In this document: in pieces, positions 48,209 to 60,231 of the stretch
How the letters are laid out: the number at the start of each line of letters is the position of its first letter
Numbering within the stretch: position 1 is the first letter of the stretch
Assembly (NCBI GenBank): GCA_037176845.1
Contig: JAYKXP010000067.1
Coordinates: forward strand, 62,001 to 126,000
DNA length: 64,000 nucleotides
Source: Paramarasmius palmivorus
Taxonomy: Eukaryota > Basidiomycota > Agaricomycetes > Agaricales > Marasmiaceae
Direction of reading: 5' to 3'
Program-made: the position numbers and the translations under genes
The notes under the pieces: generated by a model
What the model was told of the DNA's origin: nothing
The model's input: the letters and a program-made list of their open reading frames with translations, nothing else
Databases searched by the model: none

Positions 48209-50766
48209 ATGCCTCGTACATATGACATCTCAATTCCAACACGCGGAACTAGGGAGAGACAAAGAGCAATTGTAGAGGAAGAGGAGGAGCAGTCAGAAGC
48301 AGACGACTCAATTGTTCTGCTGACAGGCGAAGCTTCCAGGTTGAGAAGAAGAGGAGCGATTCGTGGAGATCATGGACACCCGCCTTCACATCAGCCTGTA
48401 TCGCATGGAGAACGAGAACAAAGAAGGAAGAAGTTCTATCGGTTGCGTTGTAACGGAGGAGAACCAAGTGCTAGCGCAGTGGATATTCAATGGACAGACG
48501 AACCGTTTGAGCCCTCCATGTTCCCTATGCCACATCCTTCGACCTCATTTTCGCCCAAGAAAAGGAAAAGGGACAACCCTTGTGGACAACTCTTGCATGG
48601 TTCATCTCAATGCACACAAAAACAACATTCCACTACGTACACAGGCGGAAGCTCAGGAGTCTGCGACGTGGTAATTCCTATTGATGCGAGCTACTTTCGT
48701 GATCGTTGGCCTACGTACACCTCATCGGGCAACCCGTCAGAACCATCCTTATTACAGGGGCGAATCAGCCGTCGAAGGTCCAGTTACGCTAGCTCTAGCA
48801 TCGAAAGAGATAGCGACAGTGACGGTACCGGGGAGCAGCAGGAAGGAAAGCACGCAGAGCTGGCGCGAAACACCTGTGGTTGTGTCAGGCAAAGTATTGG
48901 TTGTGCATATTGGTAAGTCTTCATTCCTGATCTTGATATCTTTCCATCAGAATTCCTTGCATTACTTCATTCCTTTGGCGTTTGACATGCGGAAGTTGAG
49001 CCCGTGGCAAGTCTAACTTCTAGCTTGCCGCCGTCGTGCGCCGCTGTCTTCTATCATTCTTCATGCTTATACCCAATTCCCACCTGATTATGCAATATCT
49101 GATCTTTATCCTTCTTTTGTCTTGCAGCGGCTCTCCTTTAGGAACCAGGTTCAAACCGTGCCCAGCGGCCCGAATGTCATTGCGCCGGTCTTCAGCAACA
49201 CACCCGCACCTTCCTCTCCATCTTCCCAACCCCATGTTTTCTCCTCTTCAAACCCCAATACGTCAATCATCAACATCGACTCACTCCCGAACACGCGACA
49301 GCCAGGACCCGAGGCAAAGTCACCCTCTCGCCTGGCGTTCGCCACCACCTGGCCAAATTGGTCGTAGCACCCACGTGCCTCGTGCGCAACCAACCCAGGG
49401 CCTCGAGGCTCAAGAGGACTCCTGGATCTACACGTTTTTCACGGACGCTGTAGAGGCTGTAGAAATCGAGGCAGACAGTAATGAAGTTGGCCAGACTGAT
49501 CTAGATGTGCCAGAACACTTGGACCCTGCGGATTTAGAAAACACGCCTGTGATCCCGCCTACGCCGCCTGATTTTCTTTCTGGATGGGCGTTTGACGGTT
49601 TTGGTTACGATCCGGTCAGAGAACTGGCGCAGCTTCGTTCGATGGGTAGACCTTCCAATACCTCGAATGATTCGGCTTCGGGTACTGGACCGACACGCTC
49701 GAATAGTACCCCAATCCCAAGACGTCCGCGAAGACAAAACAGGATTGGCTCAGAGGAAGTGGAGCAATCTTTGGTTAGGGAGACTTTGAATCGGTCTATG
49801 ACGATACCTCCGCCTTGGACACCCACTGCGCGAGCTGAGGAGAATAGGGACAGGAACTCCTCACAGCAGCCCGATGGACGTAGGGATGAATTTGCTCGGA
49901 CAAGTCAGCGGTTGAGGGAGTTGACCTCGTCCCTTGCACGGCGAGATAGGAATGTCCAGTATCGGGAGATGGACGAGTTGATTTCCCGGATGCTTGAAAG
50001 TACACGGTCTTTGCGCCTGAATCTGTCGCGTGCCTCACAGGCTGAGAGTGGGTCGAGTGCTGGTCCCAGCATCTGGAACGAGAGTACGGATAGCAGCGAA
50101 GCGAGCCCTGGGGGTCAAGGTGAAACAGAGGCGCCGGATTTTGATATGGACCTACTCACGATGCCGTGGTTTGGAATGCCAGATCCGCCGGCCCCTTCTG
50201 ATCTCGAGCGTACGACTGGAGCTCTGTTCAACGATGTTGATACATATAGCCAACCGCCGCCTCTCCAATCAGTGCTGGATTCCTCGGATGAGTCTGACTT
50301 TGACTCCTCAGATAACGATGACGGATCTGAGGTAGTTGGACACAATCGAGTCTTTATTCCTCCTCGCGCTGTCTCCGATATTGATGAGCTCTCGGGAGAT
50401 GACTCGGAATCGGATGAATCCGAGGATGACGAAGTTAGGCCGACGGTTTGGAGTGAGCTCTACTCTGGTGGAGAAGGGTACTATGTCGTACCCGGTGACA
50501 ACCGCGACTCCAATCCTTCGAGTTCCTCGTCAATAGAACGTGCCAGGTTGTCAGATATCCGTATGGGTGCCACGAACGCGTTCCGTCGGTACACTCTTCC
50601 TCAACCGCCGGCTATGGTTCGTACGATTCCTACCAGGCCAAGGCAGGTGCTGTTTGACCCTGATGGCGAGTTCTTGGAGAATGCGAGAGAGGAGTGGGAT
50701 GATGGCGATAAAGACGAGGAAGAGGAAGAAGAGGAGAGGAGACGTAGGTGGCGATTTGTCCGATGA
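48209..50766 (+). CDS. Hypothetical protein with Cys-rich motif and acidic tail
   Basis: No named family is recognised. Exon 1 (48209-48912) begins MPRTYDISIPTRGTRERQ and carries an EEEEE patch and basic stretches. A 215-nt intron (48913-49127) joins NTCGCVRQSIGCAY to CGSPLGTRFKPC. Together these form a cysteine motif of C-x-C...GC-x-x-CG-x-x-LGT-x-x-x-x-C that looks like a small zinc-binding knuckle. Exon 2 (49128-50766) is Pro/Ser-rich and then acidic (long Asp/Glu/Ser runs), ending in a D/E-rich block and RRRRWRFVR-stop. About 780 residues, largely disordered, probably nuclear by composition. Splicing at the Cys codon creates the motif, which supports the exon join. A zinc-dependent or ubiquitin-related role is only a guess. 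Confidence 0.65.
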
Positions 50767-53700
50767 AAATTTTTCCTCCTTTCAGTTCTTTGGATACTTC
50801 TTTTCTTTCATCATCTTCCCATCGGAATACTTTCAACTTCATATTGCAAATGACATTGCTATCCGTGTTTGTACCCCATTGCTGCATGATCATGACATCT
50901 CACACACACTCACTCACTCACATTGACACGCTGACCACACTACCACCATTTGACGCTCACAACTCACGTTCACACCTAGATGTTATGATATTGCATCGTA
51001 GTCTATAGTACTTTCTGTATATATATTGCTTTCTCTAGTGCATTGTTGATCGAGTATTCTCATTTAGACATCGTATGGATCTATGATACAGTAGCTAGGA
51101 ATTTCACGAACTACTGCTTTGACATCGGCTGAGACTCGGTTGATATTCAAATGGTAATACAACGAGTCACTGTGGCATCTTTCCGGTCTTTCAGCTTGGT
51201 TCCCCGCACCTCACGCAAAGAAACCTGCTCTTATCACCGCAATTCTAGGAGGCGACGTTCTTGGCATACTGCAATAGAAATGCATCCTCCCAGTCTGTCT
51301 TCGATACCGTTATTCCGAGGGCAAATTTCTCGCATTCGGATTTTACAGCATTTTCTAGTAGACACACATGGGAAATATACACCGTTTTGCTTGGGTTGGC
51401 CAGGGTTCTATGTACCGTAACACCAGCGTTCTTACTGTCTTGTTGACAATCACGAGAAAGTTTGAGGAAGAGAAGAACACAGACCGTGGTTCGCTCGGCG
51501 GTGCCTTGTGGAGTTCGTGGAGTTCGTGTCCCTGAGCTTGGAAGGGTCCAGCCAATAAGTGCGAGATGTATTACAGACGACGATGCAAACTACCTACCTA
51601 CGGTTACCAGACAACGAAAAATTCCCTTTGCTGTATCCTGTGATATACTGCCTGAATACACGGTGCCTCTCCTGCCGCAGCCAGTTCCATTTCGAGCCTG
51701 CCGAATGGAGCGGAAGCCTCACGTTGACACTTGCTCTAGCTCAAAAGATTCCGAGGTCGAGGCTCGACAGCATCTGCTGTATTTACACATGTGACATTGG
51801 AACAATACTTGCGTACAGAGTATACGCTCGTTGAGTGCTGTGGGCGATATTGAGTACGGCGGCCATTTGAGGAACGGAAACCATAACTATTACTGGAAAC
51901 TGCGGTTTGACGATTCATGACTGTAAAGTGAATAGGTATGTCGCCTCCGCAGCTGTTTTCGACGTACTTGCTAGTACTTCAGCGAGAGGAACACGTTTAC
52001 GGAAGAAATTTGTTGGATATTACTTACATAGGAATTCTGAACTGACACCGCAATCAGTTGAACATGATCTCGGGATGCAAGTTCATTCAAAACCTATGAG
52101 GTTTGATTGCCCTGGAACCCGAACAGCCTGTTGGGTGTCTCGTCCTTCCGGGAACAAGGCTAGAGGTATATACAAGTAGCAGAAAATGCTATATCTATAC
52201 ACTCCGATTATAGATTAGTTGGGTAACTATCGGCACTGGGACAAGGTTTCCCTACTAGAGAATAACTGTAGACTTGTCATCATGAACCGTATTTCAGGCT
52301 GTCTTGGGCTCGAGTTCCTAATCCTGCCTCAGAATAAGTTCATGAAGTCATGGACCCTCAAAAAAGAGAAATCAACGAACTGCGGATATGGCCATTGCGA
52401 GCCATGCCGAACGTTTACCTACGAGTCCGCGAACTGTGGCCGGGTTTTAGCTGGCATAGAAAGGCCGGAAATCTGCTCAAGGCGATAATCAGATCCGGAT
52501 TCGATATCTTACAATAGTGATGCCTTACCGCGTCAATGTATCAAGTCTTGACAATTTGAGAGACATATGGCCTAGTCCCATGAGCAACTAAACTCAATGC
52601 CAAAGCTATTGAGTTCGGAGGAAGATGGCAAATTGAATCAGGAATCTGGACCTTACCGAGGTGCTCCCAAGGCGACCATGCAGGAAGGGATGCATGTTCC
52701 GAATGTATTGACCGTGTTATAAGTACGGGCCTGAGTCCTCAGACTCATTCCTTCCTGGGCGCGAGTACTGTCCGTTTGTACGAAGCCCTCCAGAAGAGGA
52801 AGGCGGCAGGAACCGCCCCAGGATTCTGATGTATAAATGGAGAATTTATGTTCCCGTTGCATGAAGATCAGGGCTGAGACCTGAGAAAGTATATATGTCG
52901 CTAACTTTCCACGGCATTTTTAAATTGAAAGTATCGTTGAACTGGAGTAAGGTGGACTGTCAGCATTATAATAAGGTGATCATCAACGAATGTCAGGAAG
53001 CTGTGAAGAAGCACCATTTATCGCCGATATACTGCGCTTGGTTATGGAAGTCGACTTTGAAAGCACCTTGGACGATTGTCGGGTGAAATACCGCCGTTGG
53101 TGACGGCGGTACCAAAAAGTCGACTGCATGGATTTGTACCGACGAGTACGGCGGGGGTGAAATATGGGCATCCGCGGATCAAGAGGTCGGGAATCGATGC
53201 AAGTGCTAGTGGTGCAGCCACTGACAGACTCCAGAAAGAAGAGGTAGAGTCGGAATGCTAACTGACAGATGGATGGCGTCGGAGATGGGCGATAAAAGAG
53301 GGGGCATACAGAGGTATCGAAAGAAGGAATTAGAGTGCTTTCTGCACTGCAAGTTGATGTGTTTCCTGAGAGACTGGACCGGTGTAAAAGCAAAATGGGT
53401 TCCGCGGGGCTTGGGATCAGATTATTGATTATTGAGGCATTAGTTCTGAGTCACGGTACCCAGGTTGAATGAGCTGGCGGCTCCAAATGGTCCCAGAGAG
53501 AGAGCTAGACCGAGAGACAAGAGAACCGGGATACGCTGAGGCTATTTAGAGGACCAAGTCGACGAGAAATAAGAAAAGAGAATATCGGTTTTAGCTTGAC
53601 AGACATCTAGAATTAAAGGTAAACTCGGTGGGAGGATTGGAAACCTGAAGGGGATAAGTAAAAAAAGTAGCAGAGATCGCCGAGGGGATTACCATAGATT

Positions 53701-53967
53701 TTTTGTTGACCTCTTGTTGACCGCAATCTGAGTCCGCTGTCCGCACCATGACCGGACAAAGGAACCGTGGCAGAGTTTTTTCTCGGAGTCGAGAGGTGCC
53801 TATGTAATACACCTCTCAATAATTAACCACCACCATCCCGCGAAATTCCTCTTTCCTTCTTGCGAAGTTCACTCTGGTACCATTCCATCTTACTCTCGAC
53901 CATCACCATATTCGGCTCGGAACGTGAAAGTCATCCCAGGAATTCGACTTAATACTCAAAGAGAACC
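50767..53967. other. Gene-poor interval
   Basis: About 3.2 kb with no supported gene. Frames at 51151-51420, 51462-51794, 51907-52179 and 52983-53393 lack motifs and splice partners. A 9-bp inverted repeat around a TGGTG loop (53089-53111) is the most structured small element seen. The right end holds the F-box gene promoter. Confidence 0.45.
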
Positions 53968-56900
53968 ATGTCTATTTCGCCACCTCGCAGCTTGCAAATG
54001 CTGCCTTACGATTTATTGCTCAATATCACTGCATATCTTGACTTTGACGATATTCATGCATTACATCTGGTACGTCGCCAAAGTGACTTAGGAGGCCCTT
54101 CTTTTCTGAACTTGTTTGTTTAAAGACATGCAAATCTTTATACTACTCTACTACAACACGCCCAGTATACCGAAAACTGGCCGGAGATCTTCTACGACGG
54201 TGTAGACCGCTGCCTCTACGAGGTTTCCAACGCGTAATGGACCTCAGCTCGGAGCAGCTCATCGTCAGCGTAAACAAGGCACATCATTATGAGCGGGCAT
54301 GGAGAGCTCGGGGGCCACGCCCTGTAGCGACTAATGGGAGCGGAAAGATCGACAGGATGAACATGAACCACTACCTTCACGCACTACCGAATAGTCCCCA
54401 ATCTACTCCATGGTTCAGGATCCTTCAGTCTCCACCCGAAGAAGAAGTGGATTGGCTAAGCCCAATCACATCGAGCTATATCCTTTGTGCTACCAAAAGC
54501 GGCAAGGTTGTCTGTTGGGACATCAAGACTGACAGATGTCTGGCAGACTGGATACCAGGGGAAAGATGGGAGCTTTGGAAGTGTAGAGTCGAGTTTGATG
54601 AGAAGATGGTCTACTTTACCATGGCCAAGGTCCTAAAGGGAAGGTGCGTACCCCAAGCATTTTCTCCTATATTTCCGATCTAACGGCCGCTTCAGCTATG
54701 ATGATACACGTTTGATGCACTTCTCACTCATGCGCTTATCATTTGTCGACACTGAACGGAATAATGATCATCGCGAAGGTTCAACGAGCACAACTCCACC
54801 ACCATCATTCTCGCATGTCACGTCCTTTAGGACTACAGGCGTGGTGATGAATATATTTCTTCTAGACCCGGCCGCACGACTTCTCAGTGCGTTCATCTGG
54901 GTTTCAGAATCTAACACCATTGGGCTGTTTGTCCTGTTGGACTGGGATAGGGATGAGTACGTATTTGTCGACACCGGTATTGAATGCGTGAGTCATCTTT
55001 GCATACGGGACAGACATTTATCCTTACATTCATATCTTAGGTTATATCTTCAAATTGGTCCTGCATTCTGTACGCCAACAACATTGTGATACATTGCGAA
55101 GACTCGGATGCAGCCTTCCAGCATTTTTATCCCCTTACCCATCTCGAGGAGCACGTCCAAATAGCACACGGTGGGCTGTCAAACTGTGTGCCTATACACA
55201 GCGGTCGAGTGCGTCCTTGGGAAAGCATCGTCAAGAAGTTTAAATTTCCGCGACATCTTGGTCCACCGCGGACGTCATCGTCACGACGGATGAGAACCTC
55301 CACCGGTGTGCACACCCACGATTGGGATCTAGAACCTGATGAAGAGGAGCAAGAAGATGATTTTACACAGGACGAAGATCTATTTGGCACACGGGCCAAT
55401 AGTGGAGATGGTCACGACCTCCACGGCGACGGGCTGACGCGGGGCCAGTCACAAGTTCGGGATCTGCCCAGTCTCAGTCCGCCTCGGTATCAACGTCGGG
55501 GCTCACGTCGATCCCTGGTGATGCCTCCTTTTCGTCCTCGGCCTCTGCTTCGACATCTACTCTGGTTTCTGGTCCTTCAAGGACATCTCAACCCGAGCGC
55601 ATAGTCGTCCCTGACGTTGCATCAGACCAAAGAGGTGACGTCGAAATGGATACCATGGCGTCTTCTCAGTCGTCACTCTCCCGCGAAGACGCTCAACCTG
55701 AACCACCAGTGTCAAACCCGTTCCCATTTCCGCCTTGGTACCCGGAATCAGCACATTTCGTTCGTCAATGGTGGCCTTCACTGCCCAGTCTCACCAACAA
55801 TCACGCACATTACAAGAGACGGGAAAATGACGATGACGATGCTAGTGATTCCGGGTCGTATAGTAACAGCAATAGCTCGTCGAGGGGTTCACCTGCACGT
55901 TCTCAGCAGCAGAATATTCCTGTCTCTGTACCTGGAGGTGTACCGAGGGTGTCATGTACAGTGGTGTTACTCGCTTCCCATGACCCCACTACCCATCGGA
56001 CAAAGTTTGTTCTGATGCAACATTACTTCCGGGTACCGATGCGCGGTGCTGACTGGGTCGAGCTACGTGCCCGTGGACGCGGTAGAATGTCGATAGGTGT
56101 AGGTAACGGAGGCGGTGGTGGTGATAACGGTAATCCAGGTGGTGGCGGCGATGGAGGAGGAGGCGGTGGTGGCGGTGGTGCCAATGCAGCCGGTACGCTC
56201 AGCAATAGCGCCTACAGCATCAACGGTACGATGGTTAATCGACCAGGACCGGGCGATGATAGTGACTCGTCATCAGATGAGGGGAACGTGCAAGGGCAAG
56301 GGAATGGGCTTGGAAACTCACATACGACGCAGAATAATGCACCCCTGGAGCTGTACATGGTTGATGAACCTCCCGAAGGCTCTGTTGTGGTTGATGCATA
56401 TAGGAGCGATGGTGGTGATGTGGGTTATGGGTCTTCGCCGACGTCATCGCCGGGAGGTACGAAGAGCGCGAACCGAAAGTTGCGCGCTACTGAAGAGGAT
56501 CCGATGGATATCTGGTATGTGGCAGAGCCATTTGAGGTTGTCTGTGTTCTGGATTCGGCGCAATCAGACGACGAGGACGAGGATGGCGGAGGGAATGAAG
56601 AAGGCACACAGGAACGTCCTAGGCCACTTATAGCTGTCGATTTTGGCCATGCGGTGTGGGTGGAATACGTTCCTGACGAGGAACGCAACTCTGAAGGGGA
56701 TGAGTTGGGAGTCGAACGTCCAACAAGACATGAACACGACGATGACGACGAAGATCATGGTTACGTTCGACATGAGCGGGTGCACAATGGTATCGGACTA
56801 GAAACCGATCCCAAGCGGTTACGGTTTGTCTCGTTCCCGCCGTACTCGGACACGGATTCTGGAGGATACGGAGATATGGGAGAGGTGCGGACGCTGGAGA

Positions 56901-57013
56901 TCCCTCCCGAGTTGAACCTGGATCATGTTGAGACGATCAACGTCGACCAGAGTCAGGGTGCAGTCATCTTGAGTGTGAAGGACGGGAAGATATTTATTCT
57001 TTGCTACGAGTAA
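53968..57013 (+). CDS. F-box protein with acidic and Gly-rich regions
   Basis: This is a probable substrate-recognition protein of an SCF ubiquitin ligase. MSISPPRSLQMLPYDLLLNI and TAYLDFDDIHALHL-TCKSLY (split by an intron) form an F-box at residues about 12-50. Beta-rich segments with WD-like or kelch-like character follow (SYILCATKSGKVVCWDIKT, TIGLFVLLDWDRDEYVFVDT). Then comes a long low-complexity part: acidic patches, a Ser-rich stretch, a poly-Gly tract near 56104-56190, and more acidic patches. It ends LSVKDGKIFILCYE-stop. A short intron of about 39 nt near 55416-55454 (GTCACG to GCCAG) is needed to join the frame ending ANSGD to VTSSGSAQSQ; otherwise a frameshift is present. About 930-950 residues. 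The F-box is confident; the substrate is unknown. Confidence 0.72.
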
Positions 57014-57466
57014 GGATGGAATCTGAGGTAGACTGTAATCGAAGAACAATGTCCAGTCACCAAGTTTATGATTTTGTATTAGTCTGCGATATCTACCACT
57101 TATCTCGCTGAGCAATCTGTGTCGTCGAGTACTATATGTAATGAGCCTTCTAATTCAACCTTCTACTGCTTCTACCCTTAAGAGGCACGGTCATGCGCTC
57201 ACTGATCGTGGGAATGTTGAACCCCATGTCCCAACGATTCAACGCAACACCGGTGTTAACGCGCGTGAACGCTCATCTGGATTCTCCCTCAGTCAACCAA
57301 CTCTCCCGGCATTTTCTCGATGACGGCCAATCCCAACGTAGGGGGGTGATAACTGGTGATAACAACGCTTCCCATCGTATCGGGCATACATAGCATTACC
57401 CGTTTTTGACGGGCAGGCAGAGCCCAAATAGAGGCTTCGGAGAGAGTGAAACTCTTTGCTTCCCCC
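57014..57466. other. F-box 3' region and CYP-2 promoter
   Basis: This 450-bp interval holds the 3' end of the F-box gene and the promoter of CYP-2. No gene was found. Confidence 0.45.
57425..57434 (+). promoter_or_regulatory. Shared AAATAGAG element, CYP-2
   Basis: CAAATAGAGG lies about 41 bp before the CYP-2 ATG. CYP-3 and CYP-4 have AAATAGAG at the same distance, so it may act as the TATA-like core element of the array. Confidence 0.45.
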
Positions 57467-59782
57467 ATGTCTAATCATCAATGGTTCGCGAAAGACTATC
57501 GTCTCCTTGTTTCTTCTATTTTCCTTCTCTTGCCCTGGATGCTCTACAAGGCTCTTAAAATCGGGAAACGCGACTCTTTCTTACCTCCAGGCCCACCAAC
57601 CATTCCAATCCTTGGAAACCTGCACATATTTCCGCTCGAAGATGCTCATATAAAGTAAGCTACGATTAACGGTATTATCCTGTCCTTTCCCGCTCTTGAC
57701 AATACCTTTTCGCAGGTTCAAAGAGTGGGCTCGTGAATATGGCGATATCTTCTCATTGAAAATAGGTCCGAGAACAGCGGTGGTCATTAGCAGTATGGAG
57801 GCAGCCAAGGAACTGATGGAAAAGCGAAGTACAACAACATCGGATCGCCCAAAGAACCATATGGCCGAAAGGATAACTCAAGGACTAACTATGGTATTCT
57901 GTACATATTGTAAGCCATTCGTGTTCTAGACCTCACCGAGTCTGAAAAACTGATGGCCACCGACAGCGGATACATGGCGTGCCCTGCGCAAAGCATCTCA
58001 TGCGTTATTTACCCCCAAGGCCATCGAAGCCCACCTACCAATTCAGGTATTCAGCTAATTCCGTTAACAGCGAACATCGTCTGATTTCGGATGCATTAGA
58101 GAGCCGAAGCTTACCAAGTCATGCACGACTTGCTCAATGATCCAGAGGTGATTTGTATTACGCTTCTGAATGATCGGCTCGCTCATCTGTATGTCTGTAG
58201 GACTTCTTCAAGCACATTGGACGATACAGCAACTCCGTGACCATGTCAATCCTCTTTGGAAAGCGCTGCCCTCGTTACGAATCCGCCGAGGCAGTAGCTT
58301 TCTACAGGGCTAACGATGCCTGGAATCATGCTCTGTCTCCCAGTATTCCGCCAGTAGATCTGTTCCCATTCTTGGATTACCTGCCGGAGAAGATAGCTTG
58401 GTGGAAGGGCCTCGCCAAGGAAACGCGAAGACTGCAGCGTGACTTATATTTTGGACTGGTAGATGAATGCGAGGCTCGGATGAAGAGAGGGGAACACAAC
58501 GGAGCGTTCATGGAAGACTGGCTCAATCAACAGAATGACCTTGGACTGACAAGAGAGCTGATCGGGTATGTTGTTCATTATCTCTTACTCAAGTAACAGT
58601 GTTGTCAACGTTTTTCTCGTACAGGTACTTGGGAGGCGTCCTGCTCGAGGGAGGCAGCGAAACAACCGCATCTTTCCTCAGAAGCCTTGTGCTCTTTCTC
58701 GCTGCTTTCCCTGACGCACAACGAAAGGCCCAAGAGGAAATTGACCGTGTGGTAGGGCATGAAAGATCACCGGTACTTCAAGATATCGACAATCTTCCCT
58801 ACATCCGAGCATTGATTCAAGAAGTATGCCTGATGGACTTCTGAAATTCAAGTTTTCACCGTGACCTGATGGCATTTCTACGACAGGCACACCGCTTTCA
58901 TCCGGTAGCTCCGCTTGCAATACCACATAGTGCTTCTGCCGACGAGGAGGTATGTCTGGCAATTAGCCTCCACCGCGTAGTCGGGCTCAGTGCCTTTGAT
59001 CGTAGTATCGTGGGTACATCATACCAAAGGACACGACTATCTTCGTTAACACTTGTGAGTGTCTCATAGGCTCTCACTGATCTTCCCTCTGATAAGATTT
59101 GCAGACGCAATCTTTCACAACCCTGGTTTGTGCTCCTAGTTATTCACATATCGGCGATGGAGTTGACGTGTGCATAGATTACTTTGAAGACCCAGAGACG
59201 TTCAATCCCGACCGATATATGAAGCAAGAATTTGGAACAAAACCTGGGGTCGATGTCAGAGCTTTCCGCAATAACATTTCGTTTGGATATGGAAGAGTAT
59301 GTTTGCATGATTCTGTGTACAAACACCTCTCGATTTTGACACCCTTTCTAGAGAATATGCCCCGGGATGGGCCTTGGAGAAAATTCACTGGTAGGTGGTC
59401 ATTTTGATTCGTATTACAGTCATGTCAAATCTCTGGTTCTTCACCCGTTTTAGGCGCTTAACACGATGAACTTTGTCTGGGCGTTCGACTTCAAGCCTCC
59501 GAAGGATAGCATGGGGAACGAAATCCCTGTCAGCCATGATATCTACGAAAAAAGGGTGGGCATGCTTACGATGTAGTGACGACGCTACTCACTGACGTAC
59601 TAACATATCAGGGAATACTTCCCATACCATATCCCTTTCAATGCTGTATTGAGCCGAGGAACACTAGCGTCGCAGAGATTATCGAGCGTGAATTCCGGGA
59701 ATCTACCGAAACCTTTGTCAAATTCGAGAGGGATCTTGCGGCAGAGGACAGGGACTGGGTAGATAGTCTGCGAAAGACCTAA
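57467..59782 (+). CDS. Cytochrome P450, CYP-2
   Basis: This is the first gene of the plus-strand P450 array. The start MSNHQWFAKDYRLLVSSIFL gives a membrane anchor, followed by FLPPGPPTIPILGNLHIFPL. Landmarks are KIGPRTAVVISSMEAAKELM, SILFGKRCPRYESAE, the I-helix EGGSETTASFLRSL, the K-helix ExxR across an intron (RALIQE / AHRFHPVAP), PETFNPDRYM, and the haem loop FGYGR / RICPGMGLGEN. The end is DSLRKT-stop. About 515 residues over roughly 13 exons with short introns. All junctions checked keep frame. It is nearly the same exon for exon as CYP-3 and CYP-4, with many amino-acid differences concentrated in the B-C and F-G regions. Substrate unknown; the neighbouring UbiA-type enzyme hints at a terpenoid. 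Confidence 0.9.
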
Positions 59783-59906
59783 CATGTTCGACTACATAGT
59801 GCCCGACACATCGGTACCCTGGTCCTTGACGCCAATACATAGGTTCATAATATATTTTGCTGAGCTATTGGTGTCGTCGAGTCAGATAGACAGCGAGTAC
59901 ATCGGA

Positions 59907-59950
59907 CCTTCCCTGTTCAGTGTTCATGCATGAACACTGAACAGGGAAGG
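59907..59950. repeat. Perfect 44-bp palindrome
   Basis: Two 22-bp arms meet without a spacer at 59928/59929. The left arm reads CCTTCCCTGTTCAGTGTTCA plus TG, and the right arm is its exact reverse complement. It lies 125 bp after the CYP-2 stop. Confidence 0.95.
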
Positions 59951-60190
59951 ACGTTCATGCTTCAATCTAGAAAGGCTTAGCCTCAGGTGTGATCCATGCC
60001 GTGGGAATAAAAGGTTTCCTACCATCAGGCCTAGCGCTGTTAACGCTCATCCGTATACTTACACCACCTTGAACGAATGCTCTCATGACATTTTTCAGGT
60101 GCCATGAGCAATGGAATCATCCCGAGATAAGGACACGAGGTCACCTATAATCTTCACGCCAAGCACCCTTAGCATGGAACGGCAGAACTC

Positions 60191-60200
60191 AAATAGAGAG
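60191..60200 (+). promoter_or_regulatory. Shared AAATAGAG element, CYP-3
   Basis: AAATAGAGAG lies about 41 bp before the CYP-3 ATG. Confidence 0.45.
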
Positions 60201-60231
60201 TTTGGAAAGTGATTTTTTGCTTGCACCCCCC

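Larger units (their letters stand above)
59783..60231. other. Spacer between CYP-2 and CYP-3
   Basis: About 450 bp, homologous in part to the spacer after CYP-3. It contains an extra segment of about 87 bp not seen there, including a perfect 44-bp palindrome. Confidence 0.5.

Noticed and set aside
52983..53393. 136-codon minus-strand frame
   Set aside because: Ser/Arg-rich translation with no motif, in a gene-poor interval. No supporting splice structure.
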